DNA from: Kribbella sindirgiensis
GTDB lineage: Bacteria; Actinomycetota; Actinomycetes; Propionibacteriales; Kribbellaceae
Direction of reading: 5' to 3'
Assembly (NCBI RefSeq): GCF_004331435.1
Contig: NZ_SJKA01000005.1
Span: forward strand, 248,001 to 312,000
DNA length: 64,000 bases
Both the position numbers and the translations under genes were made by a program. Every line of letters begins with the position of its first letter. Positions within the stretch are counted from its first letter, which is position 1. Shown here one piece after another: positions 9,590 through 19,095 of this stretch. The notes below the pieces were generated by a model, which was not told where the DNA came from, did not search any database, and saw only the letters and a program-made list of their open reading frames with translations.

Positions 9590-11089
9590 ATGGGGCGAGG
9601 ATTCTTTGTTGCGTTGGGCATCGGCGGGCTGCTGCTCGGGACGGTGCCGGCACCACCCGCGCTCGGCACGGGGGCGGGACTGACCGCTGTCGCCGCGTCG
9701 GCCTGGCAGACCGACGCCAGCGTGCTCGGGCTGGCGGTTGCCAAGGGCAAGGTATACGTCGGGGGCCGGTTCCTGAAGGTGCGTCCGCCGGGCGCGGTGG
9801 CCGGGACCCACCAGACCGGCCGGACGTATCTGGCCGCGTTCAGCCAGAGCACCGGCGCGCTCGACTCCGGCTTCAACCATGTCCTGAACGGCGTCGTCTG
9901 GGCGGTCGTCGCGTCGCCCAACGGGTCCAGGGTGTACGTCGGCGGGGACTTCACCCGCGTCGACGGCCAGGTCCGGAACCGGATCGCCGCCTTCGACACC
10001 GCGACCGGCGCCCTGGTCCCGGCCATCGCGCCGCGCGTGTCGTACCGGGTGAAGGCGCTGGCGGTCGGCGGAAGCAGTCTGTACTTCGGCGGGTCCTTCG
10101 GGCTCGTCAACGGCGTGACCCGGAACAGGGCAGCCGCGATCAGCACCGTCACCGGCGCACTGCTGCCGTGGAACCCGAACGCGGACAACGACGTCTACGC
10201 GATCGACGCGGCCGACGACAACTCGAAGGTCTATCTGGGTGGGACGTTCGCCAAGGTCCGCGGGACGAGTCGCTGGGCGGTTGCCAGTGTCAACAACTCT
10301 ACCGGCGCACTGCTGCCCTTCGCGGCGGCGTCCGCCGTACCGTTGCCGACGAGTGGGTGCACGTCGCGGGTGAAGGACATCGAGACGTACGGCAACCGGG
10401 TGTACTTCGCCAACGCCGGCGACGGGTGGGGGTGCTTCGACGGGACCTGGGCTGCCGATGTTGCCACCGGCAATCTGGTCTGGAAGAACAGCTGCCTGGG
10501 CGCGACCGAGGCGGTGACCGTCGTGAACGGCTGGCTGTTCAAGGGGTCCCACGCCCACAGCTGTCCCGGAGCCTTCCAGGACGGCACCGGCAACCATTTC
10601 TTGCTGCTGCAGAACCCGGCGAACGGGTCACTCGGGCCGTGGTTCCCGAACACGAACGCCGGGCCGCCGACGGAGGTCGGTCCGCTCGTGTCGGCCAGCG
10701 GCGGCACCGATCTGTGGGTCGGCGGCGACTTCACCAAAGTCAACGGCGCCGGACAGCAGGGGCTGACCCGGTTCACCAACATCGGGCCCGGTGCCGCGCC
10801 GCTCGCGCCCGCGGTGCCGACACTGTCCAGTCCGGCGGCCGGTCAGGTGAAGGCCACCGTCCAGGCCTCGCTGGACAACGACGACGTGCGTCTCACCTAC
10901 CGTCTCCTGCGCGGGTCGACCAACACCGTCGTCGCTGCCACGACCGTCAGCTCCGCGTTCTGGTCGCGACCCACCGTCACACTCACCGACACCACGGCGC
11001 CTTCCAGAACCTCCCAGGCGTACCGCGTCGAGGTCTCCGACGGGAATCACGCCGTACGAGGCGGCTACGCCACCGTCACGGTGCGCTGA
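9590..11089 (+). CDS. Secreted beta-propeller-like protein, paralogue 3
   Basis: A 499-aa exported protein; signal peptide MGRGFFVALGIGGLLLGTVP and an Ala-rich region precede the mature part. It carries the family repeats (VYVGGRFLKV, VYVGGDFTRVDGQ, AAFDTATGAL), the shared cysteine motifs (CTSRVKDIE, GDGWGC, SCLGATEA, KGSHAHSC) and LGPWFPNT, and ends after an FN3-like segment without LamG. Its fold and length match paralogue 2, while many stretches (RNRIAAFDTATGALV) match paralogue 1. Start ATG at 9590 with GGGGGGA just upstream. Its 3' end overlaps the convergent flippase gene by 14 bp. Confidence 0.8.
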   Translation: MGRGFFVALGIGGLLLGTVPAPPALGTGAGLTAVAASAWQTDASVLGLAVAKGKVYVGGRFLKVRPPGAVAGTHQTGRTYLAAFSQSTGALDSGFNHVLNGVVWAVVASPNGSRVYVGGDFTRVDGQVRNRIAAFDTATGALVPAIAPRVSYRVKALAVGGSSLYFGGSFGLVNGVTRNRAAAISTVTGALLPWNPNADNDVYAIDAADDNSKVYLGGTFAKVRGTSRWAVASVNNSTGALLPFAAASAVPLPTSGCTSRVKDIETYGNRVYFANAGDGWGCFDGTWAADVATGNLVWKNSCLGATEAVTVVNGWLFKGSHAHSCPGAFQDGTGNHFLLLQNPANGSLGPWFPNTNAGPPTEVGPLVSASGGTDLWVGGDFTKVNGAGQQGLTRFTNIGPGAAPLAPAVPTLSSPAAGQVKATVQASLDNDDVRLTYRLLRGSTNTVVAATTVSSAFWSRPTVTLTDTTAPSRTSQAYRVEVSDGNHAVRGGYATVTVR

Positions 11090-12344
11090 CCCGGCGGTGG
11101 GCGGCGATGGCGCGGTGCGCTTCGTTCCACCAGAGGAGCAGGGTGGCGAAGGAGGCACCGGCCAGGCCCCAGGCTGCGCCCTTGGGGCCCCAGAGGAAAG
11201 CGCCGCCGACGCCGCAGATGATGAGGACGACAGATGAGATCAAGCGGACGCGGAGGCCGCGGGTGGCGGCGGTGAGGGCTCGGAGGATAGCGAAGGCACC
11301 GGCGTTGGAGGCACCCAGGGCCTGCAGCAGGATGACAGGGACCAGCACGCTGTGGGCCTGGTTCCAGACGCCCGGGCCGAGCAGTTCGCGGCCGACGACC
11401 GGGGGCAGCAGAAGGAAGATCGCGCCCCACGCGAGTGCCCCGGCGCCGACGCCGAGCGAGATGGCCAGACCGACGAGCCACAGCCGCCGGTACGAGTGCC
11501 GCAACGCCCGGGCCGCCTCGGGGACGGAGATCATCCGGATGCCCTGGTTCAGCACGTTCACGGGGCCGAGCAGCACCTGCGCTCCCCGGATCCCGGCGGT
11601 CGCCACGAGACCGGCGGCCGCGGTGATGCCGAGCATGTAGACCTGGATGGTTCCGGAGACCGCGAGCATCTCCCCGACGTACTTCGGGCTCAGGTCCCAG
11701 TTCCGCCGGACCCATTCGCGGATCAGCTGCCGGCGCGGCGCGACACCGGCCTGGAAGCGGCCGGCGATCGCGGCGATCACGGCGCCGAGTCCCCACCCCA
11801 ACGTGAGCGTGAAGGCGGACGTCGTACCGGTGAGATAGAGGCCGCCGAAGATCGCCAGCATCGCCAGCAGCCAGATCAGGTCGTTGACGAACGCCTTCTG
11901 CCCTTCGCCGACGACGAAGAACGCCCAGCGCCACGCGTCCTGCAGCAGCAGGCCGGGCATGGTCACCGCGAACGCGATCAGGACGCCCTTCGACGGCACG
12001 CCGGGGAACGCCGCGATTGCCAACCCGACCGCGAGCGCGAGGAACCCGGCGAGCAGGGCGGTCGCCGTGCCGGCTCGTACGGCGCGTTGCCAGTCCGGGG
12101 TTCGTTCCCCGGAGTACCGGACCGCGAGCGGCTCGGTGGAGATCGCCCGCGACACGTTCAGGGCGATCGTGTAGCCGCCGAAGGCGAGCGCGTAGACACC
12201 GAAGTCGGCGACCGTGCTCGACCGCGCGACGACGACTCCGACGGCGAGGTTGCTGAGGCTCGACAAGCCCTGATCCGCAAGACCCCAGCCCGCGCGACCG
12301 GCCGGTCCGGCCAGCCGACGTAGTTTCGGCCGCCGGAACTTCAC
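11076..12344 (-). CDS. Wzx-like polysaccharide flippase (MATE/MOP superfamily)
   Basis: A 422-aa membrane protein with about twelve hydrophobic helices. The start MKFRRPKLRRLAGPAG is followed by WGLADQGLSSLSNLAVGVVVARS, the pattern of MOP-superfamily transporters that flip lipid-linked repeat units outward. Initiates at a GTG at 12344, 9 nt after the stop of the WecG/TagA gene, so it ends the five-gene minus-strand operon starting at 16536. A diverged paralogue lies at 23143 (WGLADQAVTSLVSFVVGIVVARS). The pairing with other assembly genes is inferred from position. Confidence 0.82.
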   Translation of the reverse strand: MKFRRPKLRRLAGPAGRAGWGLADQGLSSLSNLAVGVVVARSSTVADFGVYALAFGGYTIALNVSRAISTEPLAVRYSGERTPDWQRAVRAGTATALLAGFLALAVGLAIAAFPGVPSKGVLIAFAVTMPGLLLQDAWRWAFFVVGEGQKAFVNDLIWLLAMLAIFGGLYLTGTTSAFTLTLGWGLGAVIAAIAGRFQAGVAPRRQLIREWVRRNWDLSPKYVGEMLAVSGTIQVYMLGITAAAGLVATAGIRGAQVLLGPVNVLNQGIRMISVPEAARALRHSYRRLWLVGLAISLGVGAGALAWGAIFLLLPPVVGRELLGPGVWNQAHSVLVPVILLQALGASNAGAFAILRALTAATRGLRVRLISSVVLIICGVGGAFLWGPKGAAWGLAGASFATLLLWWNEAHRAIAAHRRVSAP

Positions 12345-12353
12345 CAGCTCACT

Positions 12354-13130
12354 CTAGAGTGCGCGTGGCGGATGGCGGAGCACGCCCAGGAGGAATCGCG
12401 GAATCCCCAGCACGTAACGCTTCCAGAGCCGCCGCGGCTCCTTGTACAGCCGGTAGCTCCACTCCAGCCCGGCGCGCTGCATCCAGTACGGCGCGCGGTC
12501 CAGCCGGCCGGTGTGGAAGTCGAACGCCGCTCCGACCCCGATCAGGATCGTCGCGTTCAGCCGGTCGCGGTGGTCGGCCATCCAGCGCTCCTGCTTCGGC
12601 GCGCCGAGGCCGACCCAGACGATGTCCGGCCGCGCCTCGTTCATCCGGGCAACCGTCTCCGCGTCCTCGGCGTCGGTGAGGGCACGGTACGGCGGGCATT
12701 CGACGCCGACGACCTTCAACGCCGGATGCCGCTCCTGGAACCGCTCGCGCAGCTCGTCCGCCACGCCCTCGGCGCCGCCGTAGAAGTACTGCGTCCAGCC
12801 GCGCTCCGCCGCCTCGGCCAGCACCCGCTCGAGCAGATCAGGTCCCGCGACCCGGTCCATCTCCTCGAACCCGGCACGCTGCCCGGCCCACACCAGCGGC
12901 ATCCCGTCCGGAACGGTCAGACCCGACGTGTTGTAGACCTCGGTCAACCGCTCGTCGGCGCGGGCGTGCAGCAACGCGTTCATGTCGGTGACGCACACCA
13001 GGTGCCGTGCACCCCGCTCGATCCAGCCGGCGAACGTATCGACCGTGTGGTCGAGATTCGTGACGCTGACATGGATGCCGAGCACGTCGACCCGGGCGGC
13101 GGTGGTGGGTTCAGCCTGGAGGTCGGTCAC
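12354..13130 (-). CDS. WecG/TagA/CpsF-family glycosyltransferase
   Basis: A 258-aa cytoplasmic glycosyltransferase of the family that adds the second sugar (UDP-ManNAc, ManNAcA or related) to a lipid-linked primer. Family signatures visible are TDMNALLHA, a Pro-Asp-Gly-Met-Pro-Leu-Val-Trp block, [18 protein letters not shown] and [11 protein letters not shown]. The GTG at 13130 is chosen because it forms a GTGA overlap with the gmd stop and has a GGGGGAGGA ribosome-binding site; a longer upstream frame runs through gmd and is rejected. Length matches the family (about 250 aa). It follows the priming transferase in the same operon. Confidence 0.88.
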   Translation of the reverse strand: MTDLQAEPTTAARVDVLGIHVSVTNLDHTVDTFAGWIERGARHLVCVTDMNALLHARADERLTEVYNTSGLTVPDGMPLVWAGQRAGFEEMDRVAGPDLLERVLAEAAERGWTQYFYGGAEGVADELRERFQERHPALKVVGVECPPYRALTDAEDAETVARMNEARPDIVWVGLGAPKQERWMADHRDRLNATILIGVGAAFDFHTGRLDRAPYWMQRAGLEWSYRLYKEPRRLWKRYVLGIPRFLLGVLRHPPRAL

Positions 13131-14113
13131 GAGTCCTCCCCCTTCAGTGCGGCAAGATCGGCGTCGACCATGATCCGGACCAGTTCGGGCACATGCACCT
13201 GCGCTTTCCAGCCGAGCTCGACGGCGGCCTTGGACGCGTCCCCGATCAGCGAGTCGACCTCGGTAGGACGCTCGTACCGCCGGTCGTAGTCGACGTACTT
13301 CTCCCAGTCCAGCCCGACATGCGCGAAGGAGAGTTGGACGAAGTCGCGGACGGAGTACGACGTGCCGGTCGCGATCACGTAGTCCGCGGGGTTGTCGTGC
13401 TGCAGCATCCGCCACATGCCCTCGACGTACTCCGGGGCGTAGCCCCAGTCCCGGCAGGCGTCCAGATTGCCCAGGTACAGGCGATCCTGGCGACCGGTCC
13501 TGATCGCCGCGACCGCGCGGGTGATCTTCCGCGTCACGAACGTCTCGCCGCGCCGCGGGGACTCGTGGTTGAACAGGATCCCGTTCACCGCGAACATGTC
13601 GTACGCCTCGCGGTAGTTCCGGGTCATCCAGTAGCCGTACAGCTTCGCCGCGCCGTACGGCGATCGCGGGTGGAACGCGGTGTCCTCGTTCTGCGGCGGT
13701 GGGGTCGCGCCGAACATCTCCGACGACGACGCCTGGTAGAACCGGCAGTTCAGCCCGATCATCCGGATCGCCTCGAGCAGCCGCGTCGTCCCCATGCCGG
13801 TGGTGTCACCGGTGTACTCCGGCTCGTCGAAACTGACCCGGACATGCGACTGCGCGGCCAGGTGGTAGACCTCGGACGGCTGGATCGACGCGAGCAGCGT
13901 GACCAGTCGCGAACCGTCGGTCAGGTCGCCGTAGTGCAGGAACAACCGCTTGTCCTGCGCGTGCGGGTCCTCGTACAGATGGTCGATCCGCTTGGTGTTG
14001 AAGGTGCTGGCGCGACGGATCAGGCCGTGCACCTCGTAGCCCTTGGACAGCAGCAACTCGGCCAGGTACGAACCGTCCTGGCCGGTGATGCCGGTGATGA
14101 ATGCTTTCTTCAT
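13127..14113 (-). CDS. gmd: GDP-mannose 4,6-dehydratase
   Basis: A 328-aa short-chain dehydrogenase/reductase that converts GDP-mannose to GDP-4-keto-6-deoxymannose, the first step to GDP-L-fucose. The N-terminal NADP-binding motif is [13 protein letters not shown]. Characteristic blocks are [42 protein letters not shown] (the Tyr-x-x-x-Lys pair) and [16 protein letters not shown]. Start ATG at 14113 overlaps the fcl stop (ATGA). Length is slightly below the usual ~340-370 aa but all core motifs are present. It sits directly downstream of GDP-fucose synthase, making the pathway explicit. Confidence 0.95.
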   Translation of the reverse strand: MKKAFITGITGQDGSYLAELLLSKGYEVHGLIRRASTFNTKRIDHLYEDPHAQDKRLFLHYGDLTDGSRLVTLLASIQPSEVYHLAAQSHVRVSFDEPEYTGDTTGMGTTRLLEAIRMIGLNCRFYQASSSEMFGATPPPQNEDTAFHPRSPYGAAKLYGYWMTRNYREAYDMFAVNGILFNHESPRRGETFVTRKITRAVAAIRTGRQDRLYLGNLDACRDWGYAPEYVEGMWRMLQHDNPADYVIATGTSYSVRDFVQLSFAHVGLDWEKYVDYDRRYERPTEVDSLIGDASKAAVELGWKAQVHVPELVRIMVDADLAALKGEDS

Positions 14114-15039
14114 GTGGCGTTCTCCACGTACCAGCGGTAGGTGGCGGCCACACCGTCTTCGAGGGAAATGGAAGGCTTCCAGCCGAGCGCCTGCAGCCGG
14201 CTCACGTCGAGCAGCTTGCGCGGAGTGCCGTCCGGCTTGGACAGATCGTTGCTCAGCACACCGGTGTAGCCGACCGTCCGGGCGACCAGCTCGGCCAGCT
14301 CCCGGATCGTCACGTCGGCACCGACGCCGACGTTGATCGGCTCCGGCGCGTCGTACTGCTCCAGCAGGTGCAGGCACGCGTCGGCGAGGTCGTCCACGTG
14401 CAGGAACTCGCGGCGCGGCGTACCGCTCCCCCACAACACGACCTCCGGCGCCTGGGCCTCTCGCGCCTCGTGGAACCGCCGGATCAACGCCGGCAGCACA
14501 TGCGACGAGGTCGGGTCGAAGTTGTCGTTCGGGCCGTACAGGTTGGTCGGCATCGCGGAGATCCAGCGCAGGCCGTACTGCCGGCGGACCGCCTGGACCT
14601 GCATGATGCCCGCGATCTTGGCGATCGCGTACGCGTCGTTGGTCGGCTCCAGCTCGCCGGTCAGCAGGCTCGACTCGCGGATCGGCTGCTCGGCGTACTT
14701 CGGGTAGATGCACGACGACCCGAGGAACAGCAGCCGCGGCGTCCGCACCTCGAGGGCCGCGTCCATCAGGTTCACCTGGATGCGCAGGTTGTCGCTGAGG
14801 AACTCGGTCGGGTGGTCGCGGTTCGCGAGGATGCCGCCGACCCGCGCCGCGGCGTCGATCACGACGGCCGGCCGGTGCTCGCGCAGGAAGTCGAACGTCG
14901 CGGCGCGGTCCCGCAGATCCAGCTCGGACGACGAGGCGCCGATCAGGTGCGTGTACCCGGCCGCGTCCAGCCGGCGCCACAGGGCCGAGCCGACCAGGCC
15001 GCGGTGCCCCGCGACGTACACCGGTGCATGAAGATCCAT
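14110..15039 (-). CDS. fcl: GDP-L-fucose synthase (epimerase/reductase)
   Basis: A 309-aa SDR enzyme that epimerises and reduces GDP-4-keto-6-deoxymannose to GDP-L-fucose using NADPH. Motifs include [10 protein letters not shown] near the N-terminus, [13 protein letters not shown], the catalytic Tyr-x-x-x-Lys in YAIAKIAG, and [12 protein letters not shown]. Length matches the family. The start at 15039 abuts the stop of the priming transferase with no gap, and its end overlaps gmd. Together these genes predict L-fucose in the glycan. Confidence 0.95.
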   Translation of the reverse strand: MDLHAPVYVAGHRGLVGSALWRRLDAAGYTHLIGASSSELDLRDRAATFDFLREHRPAVVIDAAARVGGILANRDHPTEFLSDNLRIQVNLMDAALEVRTPRLLFLGSSCIYPKYAEQPIRESSLLTGELEPTNDAYAIAKIAGIMQVQAVRRQYGLRWISAMPTNLYGPNDNFDPTSSHVLPALIRRFHEAREAQAPEVVLWGSGTPRREFLHVDDLADACLHLLEQYDAPEPINVGVGADVTIRELAELVARTVGYTGVLSNDLSKPDGTPRKLLDVSRLQALGWKPSISLEDGVAATYRWYVENAT

Positions 15040-16536
15040 TCAGTACGCTCCCGCGCCGTAGAACACCGCGCGCACGGTCTTCCAGAGAATCAGCAGATCA
15101 AGGGTCATCGACCAGTTGTCGACGTACCGCAGGTCGAGGCGGACCGACTCGTCCCAGGACAGGTCGCTGCGGCCGCTGACCTGCCACAGACCGGTCATCC
15201 CCGGCTTCACCAGCATCCGCCGCGAGTCGTCGGCGGCGTACAGCGCGACCTCCTCGGCCAGCGGCGGGCGCGGGCCGACCAGCGACATGTCGCCGCGCAG
15301 CACGTTGAACAGCTGCGGCAGCTCGTCGAGCGAGAACCGGCGGATCCAGCGGCCGAGCGGGGTCATCCGCGGGTCGTTGCGCATCTTGAAGATCACGCCG
15401 TTGCCGTCGCTCAACGCGTACAGGTCGCTGAGCCGCTCCTCCGCGTCGACGTACATGCTGCGGAACTTGAGCATCTGGAACTCGGCGCCCGCCCGGCCGA
15501 CCCGCTGCTGCCGGAACAGCACCGGACCGGAGCTGGACAGCTTCACCGCCAGCGCCAGCCCGATCAGCACCGGCGAGAGCACGGCGACGATGCCGAGGGC
15601 AACGATCCGGTCGAAGACCGCCTTCATCAGGTGCGGTCCGCCGCTGACCGACGGCCGCTCCAGGTGCAGCAGGGACAGTCCGGCCACCGGCCGGACCGAG
15701 ATCCGCGGACCGGCCACCTCGATGATGCCCGGGGACACGATCAGCTCGATGCCGCGCTGTTCCAGCGCCCAGGACAGCCGGCGCAGCGACTGGCCGGCCA
15801 GTTCCGGGTCGGTCGCGATCGCCACCACCTCGACCGCGTGCCGGTCGGCCGCGGCCAGGATGTCCGGCTCGTCGAGCTCCTCGGGATGCATCGGGCCGTT
15901 CCGGTCACCACTGCCGTCCTCGCGCGGGCGGCAGGTCGCGACGACCCGGAACCCGTCGGTCGGGCGGCTCTCCAAGTGCTCACAAAGTGTTGCGGCCGGG
16001 CCACTTCGCCCGACCACGAGAACCCTGTGCATGCAGCGGCCTCTGACCCGGTGCCGGTGCAGGTCCTTCCGCAACGCGTACCGCAGCAGCAACGCGGCCA
16101 CCACCATCACCGGGATCGCCAGCACCACGAAGCCCCGGGCGATCTCGGCCCTGGTCACGTACGACGTCATCGCGACCGCCGCGGTGAGTCCGACGCCGGC
16201 CCGCAGCAGCGACCGGAACTCGTCCGGCCCGGCCCCGTAGAACCGCGAGTCGTACCCCTTCGACAACGCGACCGCAGCCACCCAGGCGAGCGGCAGCACG
16301 CTGCTCACCACGAGATAGCTGGGGCCGACGTGGTACCCGAACCGGGTCAGCAGCGCGATCGAGACACCGAGCATGGCGGCGAGCAGATCGCCGCCGACCG
16401 CGGCCCAGCGGTACACGCCGACCCAGCGCGGCTCGGTCGAACGCGACGGCAGCGGAACGATCGCCGGAACCTCGTGCGGGACGACCCAGAGCGGCCGACG
16501 GCTGTCCACAGCGTCCGGCGCTTCTGCTCCGCTCAC
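15040..16536 (-). CDS. Polyprenyl glycosylphosphotransferase (priming sugar transferase, WbaP/CpsE type)
   Basis: A 498-aa membrane protein that transfers a sugar-1-phosphate to undecaprenyl phosphate to start a repeat unit. The N-terminal half has about four membrane helices and a soluble Rossmann-like region (VLVVGRSG). The C-terminal transferase domain has [30 protein letters not shown] and [16 protein letters not shown]. The sugar cannot be inferred reliably. It starts at a GTG (16536) and heads a five-gene operon (fcl, gmd, WecG/TagA, flippase). A close paralogue is at 49016; both have an ACGTAGTA motif about 105 bp upstream. Confidence 0.92.
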   Translation of the reverse strand: MSGAEAPDAVDSRRPLWVVPHEVPAIVPLPSRSTEPRWVGVYRWAAVGGDLLAAMLGVSIALLTRFGYHVGPSYLVVSSVLPLAWVAAVALSKGYDSRFYGAGPDEFRSLLRAGVGLTAAVAMTSYVTRAEIARGFVVLAIPVMVVAALLLRYALRKDLHRHRVRGRCMHRVLVVGRSGPAATLCEHLESRPTDGFRVVATCRPREDGSGDRNGPMHPEELDEPDILAAADRHAVEVVAIATDPELAGQSLRRLSWALEQRGIELIVSPGIIEVAGPRISVRPVAGLSLLHLERPSVSGGPHLMKAVFDRIVALGIVAVLSPVLIGLALAVKLSSSGPVLFRQQRVGRAGAEFQMLKFRSMYVDAEERLSDLYALSDGNGVIFKMRNDPRMTPLGRWIRRFSLDELPQLFNVLRGDMSLVGPRPPLAEEVALYAADDSRRMLVKPGMTGLWQVSGRSDLSWDESVRLDLRYVDNWSMTLDLLILWKTVRAVFYGAGAY

Positions 16537-16640
16537 AGCGGCCTCTCGTTCCCTCCCGCAACGGCGCGGTCACTTACAGTGTCCGCCGCAGTCTGCAGTG
16601 TGTCCTTGTTCACCCGCGCGTCGACGTGGGGTCACCGAAC

Positions 16641-16655
16641 ATTACTACGTACGCA
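16641..16655 (-). promoter_or_regulatory. Candidate promoter/operator motif shared by both priming transferases
   Basis: Read on the minus strand, TGCGTACGTAGTAAT lies about 105 nt before the start at 16536. The paralogous gene at 50542 has TGCGTCCACGTAGTACT at nearly the same distance. The ACGTAGTA core resembles a -10-type element, but no clear -35 box is visible. The remainder of 16537-16805 contains no gene and must also hold the promoter of the divergent oxidoreductase. Confidence 0.35.
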
Positions 16656-16805
16656 GGTCCGCGGTGGCGACCCACCCAACCGCCTGTGGAGAACTTGACG
16701 AGATCCTTATGTGACCCACAAACGACGCGGCTTGCCCTATCCTGAGCCGAGGGGAAATCGCTTGAAGTCTTTTGTGGTGTTGTGCGACCTGGGGGGCCTG
16801 TCGCC

Positions 16806-18344
16806 TTGGAGAGTTCAGAGGGGGAAGAGGTCGTCGCCGACCTCTGCATCGTTGGTGCCGGACCCGCGGGGATCAGTATTGCGCGGGAACTGGCCGGCAG
16901 TGGAATCCGGGTCTGCCTGCTGGAGAGCGGGGGGCCGAACGTCGAGCGCCGCGCGCAATGGCCGAGCAGGGGCGAGATCGACGGCTATCCACTGCACCTG
17001 CTCGAGGAATCGAGGGTGCGGGCCTTCGGCGGAACGCTCCGGCATCCGCACCTCCTGGACGGCGGCTGGGCAGCTCGTCCGCTGGATCCGATCGACTTCG
17101 AGACTCGGCCTCAGCGGCCGGAGTCCGGGTGGCCGTTCGATCGCGACCATCTGATTCCGTACTACGTCCGCGCCCAGCACGGCTGCGGACTGGCTCCTTA
17201 CGATCTGGTCAACGGAGACCCCACCGCGGACGGACGGCCCGCGGCCCCGGTTCAGGACGTCGAACTCGAGACCACGCTGTTTCAGTTCAGCGATACGGAC
17301 TTTCAGGACGCCCTCCCGCTGCTCACGAACGCGTCCAACGTGCGCGTACTGCTGCGTTGCCGGGTGGCCGGCATCACGACCGATCCATCCGGTCGGCGCG
17401 TCGAAGCGGTTACCGCCGTCCGCGAAGACCGTAGTCGGGTGGTCGTGCGACCCCGCTTGGTCGTGCTCGCCACGGGAGGGATCGAGAACGCCAGGCTGCT
17501 GCTGACCGCCGGCAGCGGCCATGGGCTGGGCAACGAGTACGATCTTGTCGGACGTTACTTCGGCGAGCGAATGGCGCTGCCTGTCGGGCACGTCGTCCTG
17601 TCCGGCTCCAGGACGGTGGACGACGCGGCCTTCTTCTTCCGCCGGAACGACGCGACCGGTGCCCTCCGGATCGCCGAACGGATCCAGCGTGACAAGGACC
17701 TGCTGAACTGCGCCTTCTATCTCGTCCCTCGTCCGGCCGCGGCCGCGACACCCGCGGTCCGGTCGCTCTCGACCCTGCACAAGGCGATCGGCAGGCGGCC
17801 CTGGGTCGAGGGGGTCGGCACGCACCTTCGCAACCTCGTCGAGGGCCTTCCCAATCTCGCGGACATGGCGCTGAGCTCGGTGGTGTCCCGTCCGCGCACA
17901 CTCGTACTGCGCGCTCAAGGCGAGCATGCACCGAACAGGGACTCGCGAGTCTCACTCGGGTCTCGCCGCGACGACCTGGGGGTCCCCGTCGCACGGGTGA
18001 CGTGGCGGCCGACGGCTCAGGACCACGAATCCATCCGGACCTCGACCGGGATCCTCGACGCCGTCTTCCGGACCAGCGGATTCGGGTACGTCAAGACAAT
18101 GTTCGACGACGTTCCCGCGACCCTTGTCGAAGGCAGCCATCACCACATGGGCACCACGCGGATGAACGTCGATCCGAGGAAAGGCGTTGTCGACGCCGAC
18201 TCACGCGTGCACTCCGTGGCGAACCTCTACGTCGCCGGATCGTCGGTCTTCCCCACGTACGGTGCGTCCAATCCGACCCTGACGATCGTGGCGCTGTCTC
18301 TCCGTCTCGCCGACCATCTCCGCCGGGTCCTCACACACGGCTGA
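16806..18344 (+). CDS. GMC-family FAD-dependent oxidoreductase
   Basis: A flavoprotein of about 512 aa. The N-terminal FAD-binding motif is CIVGAGPAGISIARELAGSG followed by LLESGG. The C-terminal GMC domain has HHHMGTTRM, then VANLYVAGSSVFPTYGASNPT, carrying the catalytic His/Asn region of choline/glucose oxidase-type enzymes. Substrate unknown; in this setting oxidation of a sugar or alcohol is plausible. The start is uncertain: TTG at 16806 has GGGGGG (16791-16796) at good spacing, while an in-frame GTG at 16782 lacks one. It is followed 55 bp later by a PAP2 phosphatase gene. Confidence 0.82.
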   Translation: MESSEGEEVVADLCIVGAGPAGISIARELAGSGIRVCLLESGGPNVERRAQWPSRGEIDGYPLHLLEESRVRAFGGTLRHPHLLDGGWAARPLDPIDFETRPQRPESGWPFDRDHLIPYYVRAQHGCGLAPYDLVNGDPTADGRPAAPVQDVELETTLFQFSDTDFQDALPLLTNASNVRVLLRCRVAGITTDPSGRRVEAVTAVREDRSRVVVRPRLVVLATGGIENARLLLTAGSGHGLGNEYDLVGRYFGERMALPVGHVVLSGSRTVDDAAFFFRRNDATGALRIAERIQRDKDLLNCAFYLVPRPAAAATPAVRSLSTLHKAIGRRPWVEGVGTHLRNLVEGLPNLADMALSSVVSRPRTLVLRAQGEHAPNRDSRVSLGSRRDDLGVPVARVTWRPTAQDHESIRTSTGILDAVFRTSGFGYVKTMFDDVPATLVEGSHHHMGTTRMNVDPRKGVVDADSRVHSVANLYVAGSSVFPTYGASNPTLTIVALSLRLADHLRRVLTHG

Positions 18345-18399
18345 CGCGCTCGGAGTCACAGCGTCGGGCCCGGCATAGACTGAATCGTGGGGGTGGGGA

Positions 18400-19095
18400 A
18401 TGGTGTCAGCCGGTAATCCACGAGCGGTCCGAGCACGTGCGGCCGCACCGCCCGCACTCGCACCAACTCTGCGCTTTTCGGCGGCCATCGGGGCACTGCT
18501 GCTCGTCGTACCGGCACTGGTGTTCGCCGGCGACAGCGGCCCTGCCCGGATCGACCGCTGGGTGCAGCACCTGGTCGACGGTTCAGCCGCCGGTGCGTGG
18601 GACCTGGCCCACCGCGTGGACTGGCTCGGCGAACCTGTCGGGCGGGCAATGATGGTCCTGGCAGTAACCGCACTCTGCTTGGTCGCCAAGCGTCCTGCGC
18701 TGGCCGCCACAGCCGTGGTGGGCATCGCCGCGGTCAGCGTGCTGAGCACAGTCCTCAAGCCGATCGTGGATCGGCGCATCCACGACGGCTTCCTGTCGTA
18801 TCCCAGCGGGCACACCGCGGCGGTCACGGCAGCTGCGATGGTCGTGGGTCTGCTGCTGGCCGACCTGCTGCACGCCGGCGCAGTCACGGGACCGGCGATC
18901 GCGCTGGCCACCGTCGTCCTGGGCGGTGGGCTGATGGCCTGGGCGCAGATCACGCTGACCGCCCACTACCCGACTGACGTTCTTGGTGGTTTCGGCTGTG
19001 CGCTGCTCGTGGTACCGCTGACAGCCGCAGCGATCGACCAGTTGGTCAGGCTCAGAACGGTCCGGCCTACACGTAACGGCGGAACACCGGCTTGA
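18400..19095 (+). CDS. PAP2-family membrane phosphatase
   Basis: A 231-aa membrane protein with about five or six helices. It shows the phosphatidic-acid-phosphatase motifs KPIVDRR (120-126), YPSGH (134-138) and H189-Y-P-T-D193. The usual Ser-Arg pair before the last motif is Ala-Gln here (AQITLTAHYPTD), so activity may be altered. In a polysaccharide locus the natural role is recycling undecaprenyl pyrophosphate to the monophosphate carrier. ATG at 18400 has a GGGGGTGGGG leader. Its 3' end overlaps the convergent aminotransferase gene by 29 bp. Confidence 0.85.
   Translation: MVSAGNPRAVRARAAAPPALAPTLRFSAAIGALLLVVPALVFAGDSGPARIDRWVQHLVDGSAAGAWDLAHRVDWLGEPVGRAMMVLAVTALCLVAKRPALAATAVVGIAAVSVLSTVLKPIVDRRIHDGFLSYPSGHTAAVTAAAMVVGLLLADLLHAGAVTGPAIALATVVLGGGLMAWAQITLTAHYPTDVLGGFGCALLVVPLTAAAIDQLVRLRTVRPTRNGGTPA

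Noticed and set aside
9568..11640. Long plus-strand frame (690 codons) across the third propeller gene and into the flippase
   Set aside because: Arg/Pro/Gln-rich shadow; the signal-peptide protein at 9590 in another frame has the real motifs.
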